Positions 23,972 to 36,245 of a stretch of 64,000 nucleotides of DNA are shown piece after piece. The stretch covers positions 3,143,662 to 3,207,661 of the forward strand of contig OZ037770.1 in the NCBI GenBank assembly GCA_964035545.1. Direction: 5' to 3'. The position numbers and the translations under genes are program-made. The notes below the pieces were generated by a model, which was not told the DNA's origin, did not search any database, and saw only the letters and a program-made list of their open reading frames with translations. Position 1 is the stretch's first letter. Every line of letters begins with the position of its first letter. This stretch comes from Bugula neritina (Eukaryota; Bryozoa; Gymnolaemata; Cheilostomatida; Bugulidae).

Positions 23972-25296
23972 GACAACTAATTCCAAATATATTATAATTA
24001 TTAGTATAAATACAACTATGAACTATCATTGGTGTCATCCCAGATAGACTATTATTATTATAAATATAATGATAATCAAAATCAATAAAACCAGTATCAT
24101 GATTATCATTATGATTACAGATTGATATTTAGACTAGGGTTTACTTTTAAAATAAAATAAAATTATGCTATAAATATTTATTATTTTATAACTCAATTGG
24201 CCTTTGCCTTTGGGTACATTAATTTCAGAATGCAAAAAATACTAAAATTAAATAAATTTAAATGCAAAAATAAATATTGCCTACTTATTAGGCTGATTTA
24301 CTAGGTGCAATCTTCCATCTTACACTATCATTTGGCGAGAACTTTTCCTTTGTGAATACATTAAAACGCTAGTTCAACAAGTCTGACTCTTCGACAACGA
24401 CTTTCATTTTCATTCACTGAAAATAAAAGCCCGGAATCCAAGCCTAGCAAGTTTGTTGGTGATTAGTTTTGATAAGCACAATGTGTCAATTTAACAATAT
24501 AATGACAATGCGTGGTCGCAAGGCTATAGCAAAAAAGTCACGTGCTAGGATACAAAACGAGTTGTGCCTTCTTGGAAGACTCTGCAACTTGTTGCTTTTC
24601 CGTTAATAACTTCACGGTATTGGGTAAAACTATTGATTCCGTTTTCACCATTTGTTCTAGTTTCCTTCATATTATTTTGCAAATGAATATCGATATTCAT
24701 ATTTGAGTTGGGCATTACCATAACTTATAAGCATTACTAATACTATATAGTAATAGTAATACTAATGCTATAAATATTAAATTTGACGTGGTCGTATGTT
24801 GAAGTTGTTCACTTAGTGCAACACTAACACATTTAGTGTTACACTTAGTGACTTACAGTTACTGTTGCTAGGATAAGCCTAAGGATGTAGTGTTACTGTT
24901 AGTCAGTAAGTTAGTGTTGCTATGATGCAGCATTACTGTTAGTGTACCAGTGAAAGTCTTAACATAAAAAAGTGTCTGTGTGTGTAGTGTGTAGTTAAGT
25001 TTTACATTCACATGATTATTATGATAATGTTGATGATTACTATTACCATTATGATTATGAATGCCACTAGGCATCATGATCATGACAATTATAATTATTG
25101 CGTAATGGTAATAGCTAGTCACTGAATCTAAGCAAGTATCTAAGCTATCAAGTATCAAGAGTTAAATTCTCGATTTCATGTATTAGTTACTTTTTAGAAA
25201 AGGTTTTAAGTTTGAGTTCAGCCAACTTATTTCATATCTCATCCACCAAGTTACTCAACTCAGCTTATTTACCTTTGTTGATATTTAGATAGTGCC
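23972..25296. other. Intergenic AT-rich sequence
   Basis: No gene is recognised. It presumably includes the promoter of the plus-strand oxygenase gene at its right end. Short AT and ATTATG simple repeats occur at 24060-24120 and 25020-25100. Confidence 0.5.
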
Positions 25297-27968
25297 ATGG
25301 AGAAGTCAATAGTGCCTGTAATAGACTTTACTGCTGGACAGTCAATACCAGGAGATGCAGCACTGCTATGGAAGACAACTCCTGAACAGATATCACTGGC
25401 TGATGACATAATAGCAGCATTAAAGACTGTAGGATTTATCTGTCTGGTGAACACAGGAATAACTCAAGACGAGGTAATATACAAGTAGTGTGCAGGTGTT
25501 TATATGAAGCAGATTAGAGAGAATGTCATATAGTATGTAACTCTGTATTTATTGTTAATATTTATGAGTTTTGTTTATATTTCTATCACCATTGCAGAAG
25601 TCACTTTCAACTGTATGAAGCTGCATCCAGGTGTCAGCAGGCGCTCTGTAGTGTATATGTACAGGTACTCCCAGGTGCTAGCAAGTGCTCTGTAGTGTAT
25701 ATATACAGGTACTCTCAGGTGCTAGCAAGTGCTCTGTAGTGTGTATATACAAGTACTCTCAGGTGCTAGCAGGTGCTTTGTAGTGCCTATATATACAAGT
25801 AATCCCAGGTGCTAGCTGTTCCTCTGTAGTGTATGTGTACAGGTGAAAATTGTTTCAATATACGATACTTTATTTCGTCTACTTCATGCTTTTAGATGGA
25901 CACATTGATGAACGAAGTAAAGCATTTCTTTGGCTTGGGAGGAAGTGAAAAGTGTTTGTACACAAAGGGACTGATGAGTAACACAGGATGGGTGGATGTT
26001 GGACGAGAAACTCTCTCTACTGATAGAAAGGCAGGGGACTACAAGGAAACTTTTAACTTTCAACCAGTAATGGCAGAAACAGTGAGTTTGTAGTGTAAAA
26101 TGTGTTCATTGTCAGGTTTATAGTGTGTACTGAACATTGGTACAAATATGAGTGTGAATTGAAATCTTTCATGTATGACATAGTCACTTTGTATTGTAAT
26201 GAATATCTATAATTTTTGCACACAATGTCCAGCATAATATTATTGTTTGAAGTTTTTATCGTTTCGTTTCATTATTTTAAAAATTAACAACTTCCAGACT
26301 GAGAATGTAAAGAGTGAGCCTTTGCTATTAATATTTTACACTTTCTCTAGGAAATACCAGATTCTATGAAAGTTCTCAAGGAATGGTGGGGGAGACTGTC
26401 TACCCTCTCACTGCAGTTCATGAAGCTGATGGGCCTAGGTCTAAGACTGAAAGAACCGTCTTATATAGCAAATTCTCATAACTTTGGTTCCTCTCAGAAC
26501 GAGTCGGCTATTCGAGTTAACTTTTACCCAGCCACTCTCAACAAAGGTGAGATTCCTAAGCTATATTTTACTCGTTGTATGTACAACACACATTCACACA
26601 TACTAAGAGTAACAGTATAGTTGTATATTCTGTGTATATAATAGAACAGACAGTGTTACTTTAGTAAACCATATTTTAGTACAATATTAACATCAACATA
26701 GTATATCATGTATATGTAGGAATCTTGAGATGTTTCCTTGAACACTAAGTATAAGGATAAGATTTACATCTGTTAGTTATGGTATTGTATACAATATATT
26801 GCATGTGTGAATGTAGTTTCAAGTGTGACATCACTTCCTATTCAACCAATCAGATGAGCTAACAAGATTGCTTGTTCTGTGAATGTAGACTTAGAACCTG
26901 GCCAAGTTAGATGTGGGGAGCACAGTGACTACGGCTCCGTTACTTTACTGGTTCAAGATAGCCCTGGGCTAGAGGTTCGTATTACATAATACTTGTATGA
27001 GTTAGTTGTGCCTGACCTCTACACAATGAGCTCTGAATTCTATCATATTTGTTAGTTTAATTTACTAACATTTAGAAGTTATCTTTCCTGCTTGTAGTCT
27101 CTGTGTATTATATTATACCAGGTGATGAATAGATCTACTGGAGAATATGAGGCAGTGACAGCTCCCCCTGGTGGTATTATTGTTAATATTGGTGATGTAA
27201 TGCAGTTCTGGACGTCAGACACTCTGGTTGCTAATGTAAGTTCCACAGTGTGTTATATTGAGAAAACAAACCCATCAATCTACCATACAACTGTATTCTA
27301 TAGACTGAGTTCTGGGATGTGTTATATTGAGAAAATAAACAAGGAAACTTTAGTCTAGACTGGGTTTGTCTTCGCATTAAAAATGCTCTTTGCTCTGTCA
27401 TACTAACTAGTGATGTCATACTAACTAGTGATGTCATACTAATTAGTGATGTCATACCAACTAGTGATGTCACACTAACTAGTGATGTCACACTAACTAC
27501 TAATACCAATAGTTAAAAAGACAGCAAGCAAGCTCTACCAGGTTATGTTGCTGGTTGCATATTTTATTGAACACAATTGAAGAGCTACTCCACTGGTAAC
27601 CTTGTCTATGTGATAAACATAATGTTTCTGCTGTGAATTTGGTTCAAGCTTTGCTTTGTTGCAATTTTATAGAAAAACTCTGATGGAAGAAAGTCAAGTT
27701 TGACTTAAAATTTGTAGAATGCAGTATTTCCAGGAACTATTCTCTTTGTTCCCTGAGAACTGTTTATGTTTTTCAGAAGCACCGAGTGTTGGTGTCAGAT
27801 GACATGCACCTGCAGGAGGCTGACAGAGTTTCTATCCCATTCTTTGCTATTCCAGACCAGACCACACTAATAGAATGTCTAGTGGGGCGCTCTCAGTATC
27901 CCCCTGTCACTATGCATGAATGGCTGAAACAGAAAATAGACTCTGCTTTTAAAGAACGACAACTCTAG
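25297..27968 (+). CDS. Isopenicillin-N-synthase-like 2-oxoglutarate/Fe(II) dioxygenase, six exons
   Basis: Exons 25297-25473, 25896-26081, 26351-26546, 26889-26974, 27122-27235 and 27777-27968 have GT-AG borders and matching phases, giving 316 residues. The N-terminus (IVPVIDF..., ADDIIAALKTVGFICLVNTGI) is the DIOX_N segment. The C-terminal jelly-roll has the iron ligands His198 and Asp200 in GEHSDYGSVTLL, then NIGDVMQFWTSD, the third ligand His255 (KHRV), and Arg270-x-Ser272 (RVS), which binds 2-oxoglutarate. All catalytic residues are present and length is normal for the family, so it should be an active oxidase of a small molecule. The substrate cannot be read from sequence; relatives include flavonol, gibberellin and penicillin-pathway enzymes. 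There is no signal peptide, so it is cytosolic. Intron 1 carries a minisatellite. No clear AATAAA follows within 300 bp; ATTAAA near 28325 is possible. Confidence 0.93.
25620..25845. repeat. Minisatellite in oxygenase intron 1 sharing the AGGTGCTAGCAGGTG core
   Basis: About five units of 50-56 bp, each containing CAGGTGCTAGCAAGTGCTCT or a variant and a TGTAGTGTATATATACAGGT segment. The core closely resembles the one in the 4.3-13.2 kb array. Confidence 0.82.
27398..27500. repeat. 18-bp tandem repeat with CRE-like TGATGTCA
   Basis: Five to six units of TCATACTAACTAGTGATG lie in oxygenase intron 5. Each junction forms GTGATGTCA, one base from a palindromic CRE (TGACGTCA). Confidence 0.85.
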
Positions 27969-28480
27969 TAGAAGAGACTGCTGTTTATGGAAAGTAGCAG
28001 CATTAATATAGATTTTTATAATGGAATATACCATTTACACGTTGGGTGCTTCTTTAAAATATTACTTGAGTATTTTTCTAAGCAACTACTATGCAACTGG
28101 GTCTCCTAATCTGAATTGGTTCAAAATGAAACTTTTTCACAGTTTTATTATTTCAAGAAACTCAAAATAATTTACTAACTTTTTATACTTCTAGTAATCT
28201 GTTAAATGACTAATTTTATATGCTGTATTTTAGTTTTTCTCTGTTAAAGGAGGATAACTCCAATTTCTCAACTTTTTATTTATGTTTTCAATTTGAAGTT
28301 ACTTTAGGGTGTCAACTTATACTTATTAAATTCAAACTAAAATAAGATGTTACAAACATTTTTATATAATATAATATTCAAGAATACAAAAATATATAAA
28401 AATTTCTGTTACCTGCAAGGGCAAATTAAAATGAAAGTCAAACTCAAAACGAATAACGAAAATTAACTGTAACTTATAAT
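27969..28480. other. Oxygenase 3' flank
   Basis: AT-rich sequence after the stop codon. No gene or strong polyadenylation signal was seen. Confidence 0.4.
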
Positions 28481-28923
28481 TATAATATATCGACAGCCCC
28501 AAGCTGTCACCGTGACCTCCAAACCGCTCCTTAGTCACTCCAATCTCCACCGTGATCTGCCCAGTAAATCACCGTATTCACCCAGAATACAATGACAAGA
28601 ATGCTGACTTTGCTAAACTCTCTAATAGATATAAATTTTGTCAGTCGAACACTGTTGCGCGATAGAAAAGGGTCTTTTGTTTCGCAGCGCAACACGAGGC
28701 AAAATCTTTGACTCTTGCTGTGTACCTAAGCACTCTATCTTGCTACACCGTTAACGGCATTGGCATACTTACAGCCCACATCTCCTTTAGCTTCTTGCAA
28801 AGCTACTAGGGGGACGCCATGACCTCCGGCCAGTCAACATAATGATTCAAGTACGCAGGTCGCCGCCGCACACGTTGCGGCCGTCCATGATGGATCAGCG
28901 GCACATCTGCATTTTCGCTCTCC

Positions 28924-29560
28924 TCAGCATTGGCTCCAACCTGTTCGGCGGGGCGTTCTGGACACCTTACACCTTACATCGGGTTGGGCTAGGTCTTCCC
29001 AAATGGCATACTGATCCGCATTGGCCTCCTCGTCAGGCTTCTCAATCAGCACTAACGGCAGATCTCCTGGAGGTCCAGCATAAGGCATTTGCTGATCATC
29101 AACATGAGCAGCCCGTCGACACAGCCATATCAAAGACGCAAGGTCCGTTCGTAATCTGAACGTGCGTCCATAAAGGTATGGTCTAAAGTGTTTCACCGCC
29201 TTGACTACTGCCAGGAGCTCTCTCCTGGTGGTACAGTAGTTCTTCTCAGGCGCCGACAGAGCCTTACTTTAGTAAGCTACCACCACCTCGCAGTCATCTT
29301 AGACCTGAGACAGCACAGCCCCCACATTATGGTTACTGGCATCAGTATCCAAAATGTACTCCTTCGCCGGATCAGGGTATGCCAAGATGGCCGCCTCTAC
29401 CAAACGATCCTTGAGGTGGTCAAATGCCTGCTGTTCTGTATGCGTCTACTGCCATCGCACCCCTTTTGCTGTCAGCTGGTTTAGTGGCTGCACAATTCCT
29501 GCAAAGTCTGGTATGTACTGACCGCAATTCAGGGAGGTCGACAGGGACGGCCCAGTCCCT
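28924..29560 (-). pseudogene. Gypsy-type RNase H region, broken
   Basis: Recognisable RNase H pieces include LDTDASNHNVG and KHFRPYLYGRTF. At least three in-frame stops lie between about 29230 and 29460, and there is a frame change relative to the reverse transcriptase around 29490-29540. The last open piece is 29196-28924. Confidence 0.75.
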
Positions 29561-30541
29561 CACAGCCCGTACTTTCTCGGGGTCGGTGGCGACCCCGTCT
29601 CGACCAACTACATGGCCCAGGTACTTAACCTCGCGTTGCAGTAATGCACACTTCGAGGGCTTGAGCTTCAGGCCCGCAGCTCGGAGTCTGCCGAACACCT
29701 CCCTGAGTCGACTGACATGTGTGTCGAAGTCGGGGGAGATGACGATGACATCATCGAGATAGATGAGCAAGGTCTTCCAGTGCAGTCCACTCAGGACCTG
29801 CTCCATGAGTCGCTGGAAGGTGGCTGGTGCGGACGTAAGTCCGAATGGCAACACCTTCCATTTCCAGAGCCCATCTCGCGTAATAAACGCGGCCTTGTCT
29901 TGTGCATCAGGACTCAGAGGCACCTGCCAATACCTGCTTAGCAAGTCCAACGTACTGAAGAACTTGCTACCAGCTAAGGCATCTAGCGACTCATCGATCC
30001 TAGAAAGAGGGTAAGCGTCCTGGATGGTCACGCTGTTCAATTTGCGATAATCTACGCAAAACATCCAGCTCCCATCCTTTTTCCGAACCAGGACAACTAG
30101 AGAGCTCCAAGCACCATGGGCTGGCTCAATCAGGTCCCGGTTCAGAAGGTCTTGCTCCTGTCGGCTCACTCCCTTTTCCTTCTCAGGACCTAACCGGCGG
30201 GTCGGCTGCCTGATAGGCACCATCCCAGCCGCCAGGGGTATCTTATGACAGACAGCCTTCGCTATGCCCATGTCATGATCGCCGCAACTGAACACATCCT
30301 TGTACTCAGAGAGTAGCTGCGCCACTACCAAGTGTTCTCGTTTACTCTCACAGCCATCACAGGCATCTCCGTATAAATCTACCAAGTGTTCAGGCACCGG
30401 CCTCCTGCCATCCGTAGTGAGTACCCGTCGAGCCTTGTCCGCTGTTTCCAGGGCTGGCCCGACATCCTCCTCCTGTATGGAGTGGAATTTTCCCACTAGT
30501 GACCCAGCCAGAAATTCTACCGGCTCCGTGAAAAGATTCAC
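29420..30541 (-). pseudogene. Gypsy-type reverse transcriptase ORF
   Basis: A 373-codon open frame contains the RT blocks VRKKDGSWMFCVDYRKLN, LPFGLTSAPATFQRLM and the catalytic YLDDVIV, then the linker KYLGHVVGRDG. The end of the frame (after VPVDLPELR) is out of register with the family, so the polyprotein is interrupted. Confidence 0.85.
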
Positions 30542-30738
30542 ACACTGGACCAGGAACTCCCCCAGCTCATCCAGTCTATTCAGACAGTTAGCGAGCCAGA
30601 CGCCCCCAGCGCACCTTCCAACACTCCTAAATTTGAGATTTTCCTACAGTTCACTCTGCAGTGAACTGTAGCCCTAGAGCGCCCAGGTACAGTACAGCGC
30701 TGTACCACCTGCACCTCCCCCACCAAGAGCCGGCCAAA

Positions 30739-31440
30739 TCAGTTGACACAGGCCAGCTCACGCCCGACCATCACTACCGCCGACTTATTAAAGTCAATAT
30801 GGCACCTGCGTCGCTTCAGAAATGGCATGCCCAAGATGGCATACTCCTTGAGTTGACTGACGATGAAGGTCTCGCTGATCATCTGATCACGGACTCTACC
30901 AGTCAGCTCTATCACACCATAAAAAGGAATACATGACCCGTCCGCCAACGTGCCGTGTTCCCCTTCATATGGCTCTAGGTTAGCCCGGTTCCTAGCACTG
31001 AATGTGTCAAACAGACGCCAGTTCAGAAGATTTGTGGTACACCCAGTATCTAATAGGAAGGTGGCAGCTTTTCCGGCAAGTTTACCGGGGAGGAAATAAC
31101 TGCTCCCATATGACTGGGCGCTCACTGAGCGATTCGTCTCTGGAGGTGCATGGAGTTGGGAATGCATCTGTGCTTTTCGGTTGCGAGGGGGTTGTCGACG
31201 TTTCGTGGGCAAACAGGTTACATCTCGGTCTTGCTCACACACAGACGGCCTAGTGAATGCTCGGTCTTGCGCTCGTGTGGGCAACCGAAGGAAATCCCTG
31301 TCTCGCTCCCACTCGTCGTGCACTCCTTCATCAGGCAAACCTTCAAAGCGGTTTTTGAGTGCCCAAGCCGAAGGTTTTGGCGGGCCTTGCGGCCTGCTAA
31401 CTCTTGTTTTTTCATGTCAAACAGACCATTGCATGTGATT
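30739..31440 (-). pseudogene. Gypsy-type gag tail and aspartic protease
   Basis: An open frame has an Arg/Pro-rich linker and then a retropepsin-like domain with FLLDTGCTTNLLN (the DTG active site) and AILGMPFLKRR. The upstream gag is mostly absent, and the link to the reverse transcriptase is interrupted near 30540-30740. Confidence 0.8.
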
Positions 31441-31480
31441 CTCGTGATCGTGAGGCCAGGCCTTTAGGGTCGTAAGGTCA

Positions 31481-32401
31481 AGTTTTCCCCTAATTTCAGA
31501 TGTTTCTATTCTTAATTCCCTTATAGTATGCTATTTCTGTAATAACCTAGTAATTCCCTAGTATACTATTTCTAAAATAATATCTTGTTCGCAATGATTA
31601 CATGTATATTAGTCTACTAGGTTGACATCAACTGATCATAGCTGTCACTGAGAGATGTGCACATAATTAAACTGTTAGAATTACAGAGACTTTATAGTTG
31701 AGTATTCGAAACACTGGTAGCTACATGAAAATCGAAACCAGAAGTGAAACTGCGCTCAGTGATATTATAATTGTTGTTGGACTTTCAATCATGAGAACAC
31801 AACTACCAGATAAAGACTAGGCAAGCTTTGTCCTAACTATAATACTATACAACTGTATAGGTAACTGATGTTTTTGGAATATTCTTCCCCTAATCACTAA
31901 GTAAAGAAAAGAGTAAGAATAATATTCACCTCCAGGTTTTAGATTTCTATGCATGGTGCCTGGAGTCAGCTTTAGTATTGTACATATTACTATTATGACA
32001 TTATATTGTGCAGTCACATCCAGAACCCCAATTAGGTGAGTTATGTAACCTCAAAATATGGAATATAAATATTGGTTGCCTTCTAAGAGTTGCCCCACCC
32101 TATAGCATGTATTTGCATTGTCTAAGCAGGTAATTCTAGGTTTACATGGTGACTGTTATATTAAGAGGATGTTATCGGAAGAACTGTTAGTACTGTATGA
32201 TATCAAATGAATAATCAGGGAAATTCTTATAATATATTAAACATCTCTGAGACAATACAATAAATTATATATAAAACATTTCATCTACTATGACTGATAT
32301 ATCAAATTCGGAGTGATATGATAAAAACACGAACTAAAACCATTTTGAAAGAATTGAGGCTGATAAATAAATCTGCTGTAAAATAGATACACAGAAAAAA
32401 C
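31481..32401. other. Intergenic sequence, minus-strand downstream flank of the 32.4-34.3 kb gene
   Basis: From about 32275 to 32400 it is alignable with 13410-13560 (the membrane-segment part of copy 1), but here it lies beyond the stop codon. Nothing else is recognised. Confidence 0.5.
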
Positions 32402-32979
32402 TCAGAAGACAAAATCTAGATTAGCCGACTGTCCACCAGAAAGTTTGACTATATGAGTCTGGGTGTGAACACCACCCCACTCTCCAGCAGTTATAGAGTA
32501 GGTTCCTGGGTCTACAGATATACACATTCCCTCCACAGCAGCATCTGTCAACTGTAAACACAAAGTGAAAGTAACATCATTCTACTTCCCTGACCTTGAA
32601 CTTCTCCAACTGGTCACATGACTAACTTTCTCTGTACAGAATCTAAAGTACGGAGGAGATAACTGCTACTCTTACTGTATGTAGTAAAATAAAAATAAAA
32701 CTTACTGGATTTCTTGAAGGTTTACTCGGTGAATCTGATTGGTGGAATCTGCCACAGTGAGTCTTATCATAACCATTCTTCCTCCACTCTGGTTGGCCGT
32801 TGTAATACTTCTGTGAATATCAACATGATTGTTATTAGTAAATATAAGCATCTTATTTAGAAGTTGTATTTTTGTATTTTATTAAAGAGAAAATAATTGT
32901 AGCAGCCACAATAACAGCATTAGCAGCAGTAGCACCAGTAGTAGCAATAGTAGCAGCAGCAGCAGTAGTGCTAAACTGT

Positions 32980-33019
<40 letters not shown>

Positions 33020-33038
33020 GCTACTACTGCTGCTACTG

Positions 33039-33085
<47 letters not shown>

Positions 33086-34319
33086 GAAACAATACTTCTA
33101 CTCTAGTTACTGCTGTTAGTGCCACAAGAAGATAACTTCCCTTCATTATGTGAGTGTAGAGGTCCCAAATATACTAACCAGTTAACTAACAATAGTTTAG
33201 TACAAAGCAGTGTTACTATAGCCAGCTGTTGTTTTGACTACCAGTTGCTATAAGTAACGGTTGCTATGACTACCTGTTGTTATGAATACTAGTTGCTATG
33301 ACTACTAGTTGCTGTGACTACCATCATACATAGAACTAGTAGAAAGAATAACAGCTCTATCATTGATGTTTACATATTATATCATATTATTGATCTTTAT
33401 AAACTCTGCTGCTGCTGCTACTACTATTATTATTACTACTACCACTAGTACTACTACGGCTGCTACTACTAATATACCAGTTGCTATACTAATACTGCTA
33501 CTAATAGTTATACTACTACCACTAGTACTACTAACACCAGTTGCTATACTAATACTGCTACTAATGGTGATACTACTACCACCATTGCTGCTGCTGTTAC
33601 TACTACTCACTATTACCATCATACCCCTACTAGTATTACCAAGACTACTAGTTGCTATGACTATCAGTTGCTAAGACTACAAGTTGCCATAACGACCAGT
33701 TGCTATGACTACCAGTATACATAAAACTAGTAGAAAGAATAAAAGCACCTTCACACATACCTTACAGTGTCTAGTAGACGTGTTTAGATACTGCACCATG
33801 GTACTGATGGCATCGTTGATGGAGCACGAGGAAAGATCTCTGATTGGCTGGGATTGGTCAGTCGGTTTTACAGGCCAACTTACGGAGCGAGTCTGGGCAC
33901 GTCGTAGAGATCGTGCAGCTTGTATCCGGGTGCGACAGAGTACGCAGTGAACCCAGTCCTCTGGCTCATGTCCCTAAACAGTGTATAGAATAACAGAATT
34001 ACTTTCTATGAGAACAGACAACTCTTAGGACACTTCTCTACTCTGTCTGATAAATATGTATTAAATAAACACAAACACACAACACAACAACTGTTCAGCA
34101 TATCAACTTTCTATCAACTCAATAGTATATATAACAGACACTTTACAGGAGAGGATAAATCCCTTGAAGAGCTAGACAGCAGTAAATACTAAATGTTGAA
34201 CTACTTATACTCAATGTAACTATGGTAACGATATAAACATTCTTACTGAACAGTGAATAGGCGAGGAACATCTGTCCATTCTTTCTTCCAACAAGTCTTT
34301 CTTCTTTCTTCTGGTCTCC
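32402..34319 (-). CDS. Unrecognised Cys-containing protein, 3' part (copy 2)
   Basis: Four exons join consistently: 34319-34247 (KKKDLLEERMDRCSSPIHCS), 33973-33761 (71 codons, GHEPEDWVHCVLCRTRIQAA...), 32810-32706 (KYYNGQPEWRKNGYDKTHC...) and 32551-32402 (LTDAAVEGMCISVDPGTYS... ending NLDFVF). The spacing of Cys and His (CSSPIHC, CVLC) resembles a zinc-binding module; the last exon looks beta-strand rich. The 5' end was not found. A competing solution uses another frame and an internal GTAAGT donor in the second exon (reading ...HDLYDVPRLAP then SITTANQSGG) and stops at the start of the last exon. I prefer the first because it uses the full 71-codon open exon and reads to a natural stop. The family is not recognised. 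The last two exons are duplicated at 13.4-15.1 kb. Confidence 0.55.
32975..33092. repeat. CTA trinucleotide microsatellite
   Basis: A nearly pure run of CTA triplets, with CTG interruptions, in an intron of the 32.4-34.3 kb gene. It creates artefactual poly-Tyr frames. Confidence 0.95.
33405..33660. repeat. Degenerate CTA/CTG-rich repeat
   Basis: Includes a 60-bp unit repeated about twice (CCAGTTGCTATACTAATACT at about 33477 and 33537). Flanking units of CTAGTTGCTATGACTAC extend from about 33240 to 33715. Confidence 0.8.
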
Positions 34320-35929
34320 CTACATATAAAGTTTAACAGCATTGTAAAACTCAAAGTTAAAGATAAAAAACACTTTTGATAATGCTTTGAGACCGTAGCT
34401 GAGGTGATCGAGACCCACTAACCTATGACCCGTTACCAAGAAAGTGTTTTAAACCAATTAACACTAGCAAAAAGATCAGCAAAATATAAAACAACGTTAT
34501 TGTGACATTTTGACAGCCATATGAATGAATAAGAAAAAATATAAACTAAAATAGATTGGATAAAGCAGATGCATATTGAGCCTAAAAATGTAGTGATTGA
34601 GATTGAGTGAAATATTTGATCTGAGCGTAACTCATTGACTAAGAACTTAGCTAAAATAACTCATTACATGGCTAACTTCAGCAACTGTACTATTGAAAAT
34701 TTTTGCCATGGTTTACTTGCCTAATATCATTGAATATTTATAACACATTTGATTATAAAAACTGAAAGGTTTATGAATACACAAATTTACCACATATTTA
34801 ACTTTATAAAATAACGCTATAGATTACTTAAAAATTATTGTAACAATACTACAAAAATGTAATAATTGCACTGCTAATAATAATACCAGTAATAGTAGGA
34901 GCAAGTTAGTACAAGTATTGCCAGTTAAGACTACTACCATTAGTATGAGTCACACCACAAGAATCACACTTACAGTGTAGAGTGAGACATAGTCACAGCA
35001 TCAGTGTGATTGACTAACTCACTATACTATTTAATTGATAAACTCTAATCAGTTATAGAAAAGACAACTCTAAGTATAATTATTTTTAACAATAATTCAG
35101 TTTGACACGATTAATAATTATTATTACATTAGAAAAAAGGGTGACCATACAACTAACTAGTAGAATACCAAAAGAATATTACTAATTACAGGTAGTTGCA
35201 ATACCAACTTTTACTATGATAAGATTATTAGTTGAAAATAGCATAATGTAAGCAGAGCCAATATTATAACATCAAGTTTCTCAGAGTTGGCTTTTATCCA
35301 ATTTTAGCATATCTCAAATTGTTTTATAATAAATAATTTTGCACAAGTTTATGGCTCATATTCATAGTGTTGACCAAAAATTTTCAGCTATTCACAATTT
35401 CTATTTGAAAATGTAACAACCAGTTAAATATTTTTCTTGCAACTGGTAAATTATTAACAATATGATTATTTAAAGTTAATTAGTTATTAACATCATTATT
35501 AACATCATTATTAACATTATTAACATCATTTTGACGGATACTGAGTAGCCTCCATCAAGTATGAATAAAAACTTGAGCTGCTAGTACTTTCTATCATGGC
35601 TAGTGTAATTGTAATTAGTATTTCCTAATGAATCAAATTGTTGACATGACACAACAATTATAAACATAATCACCATAGGTCATGTAGCCTACTGCTAGAA
35701 CTAGTAGAATTAGAAGTAGAGTAACTGTAAGAGAAGCATGCAACCTATCCTTAAAATGAAACAAATTCAAACTTCAATTGCTAAACATAAGACTATCTCT
35801 CAGTTTAGTTCAGCAAATTACAACAAGTTCAAATTGAATTTCAACTTGTAGTACTAGTACTAGTAGTAGAGTACTAGTGTTCTCACTATTATAGTAATAC
35901 TAATACTAATGGTAATAGTACAACACTAC

Positions 35930-36245
35930 TGCTGCTACTGCTAGTAGTAGGACTACTACTACTACTAGTAGTAGAGGTAGTACTACTAGACTACTACTAC
36001 TACTAGATGTAGTAATAGTGGTAGTATTAGTATTACTACTACTACTAGATGTAGTACTAGTGGTAGTATTAGTATTACTACTACTACTACTACTAGTACT
36101 ACTACTAGTACTAGTAGTAAATCAAAATGTAATAGAAAAGTTGAAGTTCAACACTAGCAGTAGCACCACTACTAGTAGTAGTACTAGTGTCTGCACAAGT
36201 ACTACTACCACTAGTACTGTAAAACTACTAATAGTAGTTGTACTA
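35930..36245. repeat. CTA/TAG simple-sequence block
   Basis: Mixed runs of CTA and TAG triplets on the same strand, able to form hairpins. It is not coding despite a Leu/Val-rich open frame. Confidence 0.9.

Larger units (their letters stand above)
28480..31480 (-). mobile_element. Decayed Ty3/Gypsy-type LTR retrotransposon remnant
   Basis: This region is clearly more GC-rich than its surroundings. Minus-strand order is gag tail/protease, reverse transcriptase, RNase H, as in Ty3/Gypsy elements. No integrase or matching LTR pair was recognised; the segment at 28490-28900 may contain part of an LTR. Frameshifts and in-frame stops in the RNase H part show that it is inactive. Confidence 0.85.

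Noticed and set aside
28842-31467. Several plus-strand frames of 70-120 codons
   Set aside because: Antisense shadows of the GC-richer retroelement remnant; the minus strand carries the protease, RT and RNase H motifs.
31817-32017. Minus-strand frame with LKLTPGTMHRNLKPGG
   Set aside because: Looks exon-like for a few codons, but no matching acceptor/donor pair or link to the 32.4 kb gene was found.
32872-33674. Open frames with poly-Tyr, poly-Leu and poly-Thr tracts
   Set aside because: Artefacts of CTA/CTG triplet repeats with no splice or start support.
32706-34319. Alternative exon reading (HDLYDVPRLAP, SITTANQSGG, IRLTVADST)
   Set aside because: Phase-consistent over three exons, but it uses an internal donor, ignores a 71-codon open exon and stops at the next junction. 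It is kept as the second choice because transcripts could reverse this.
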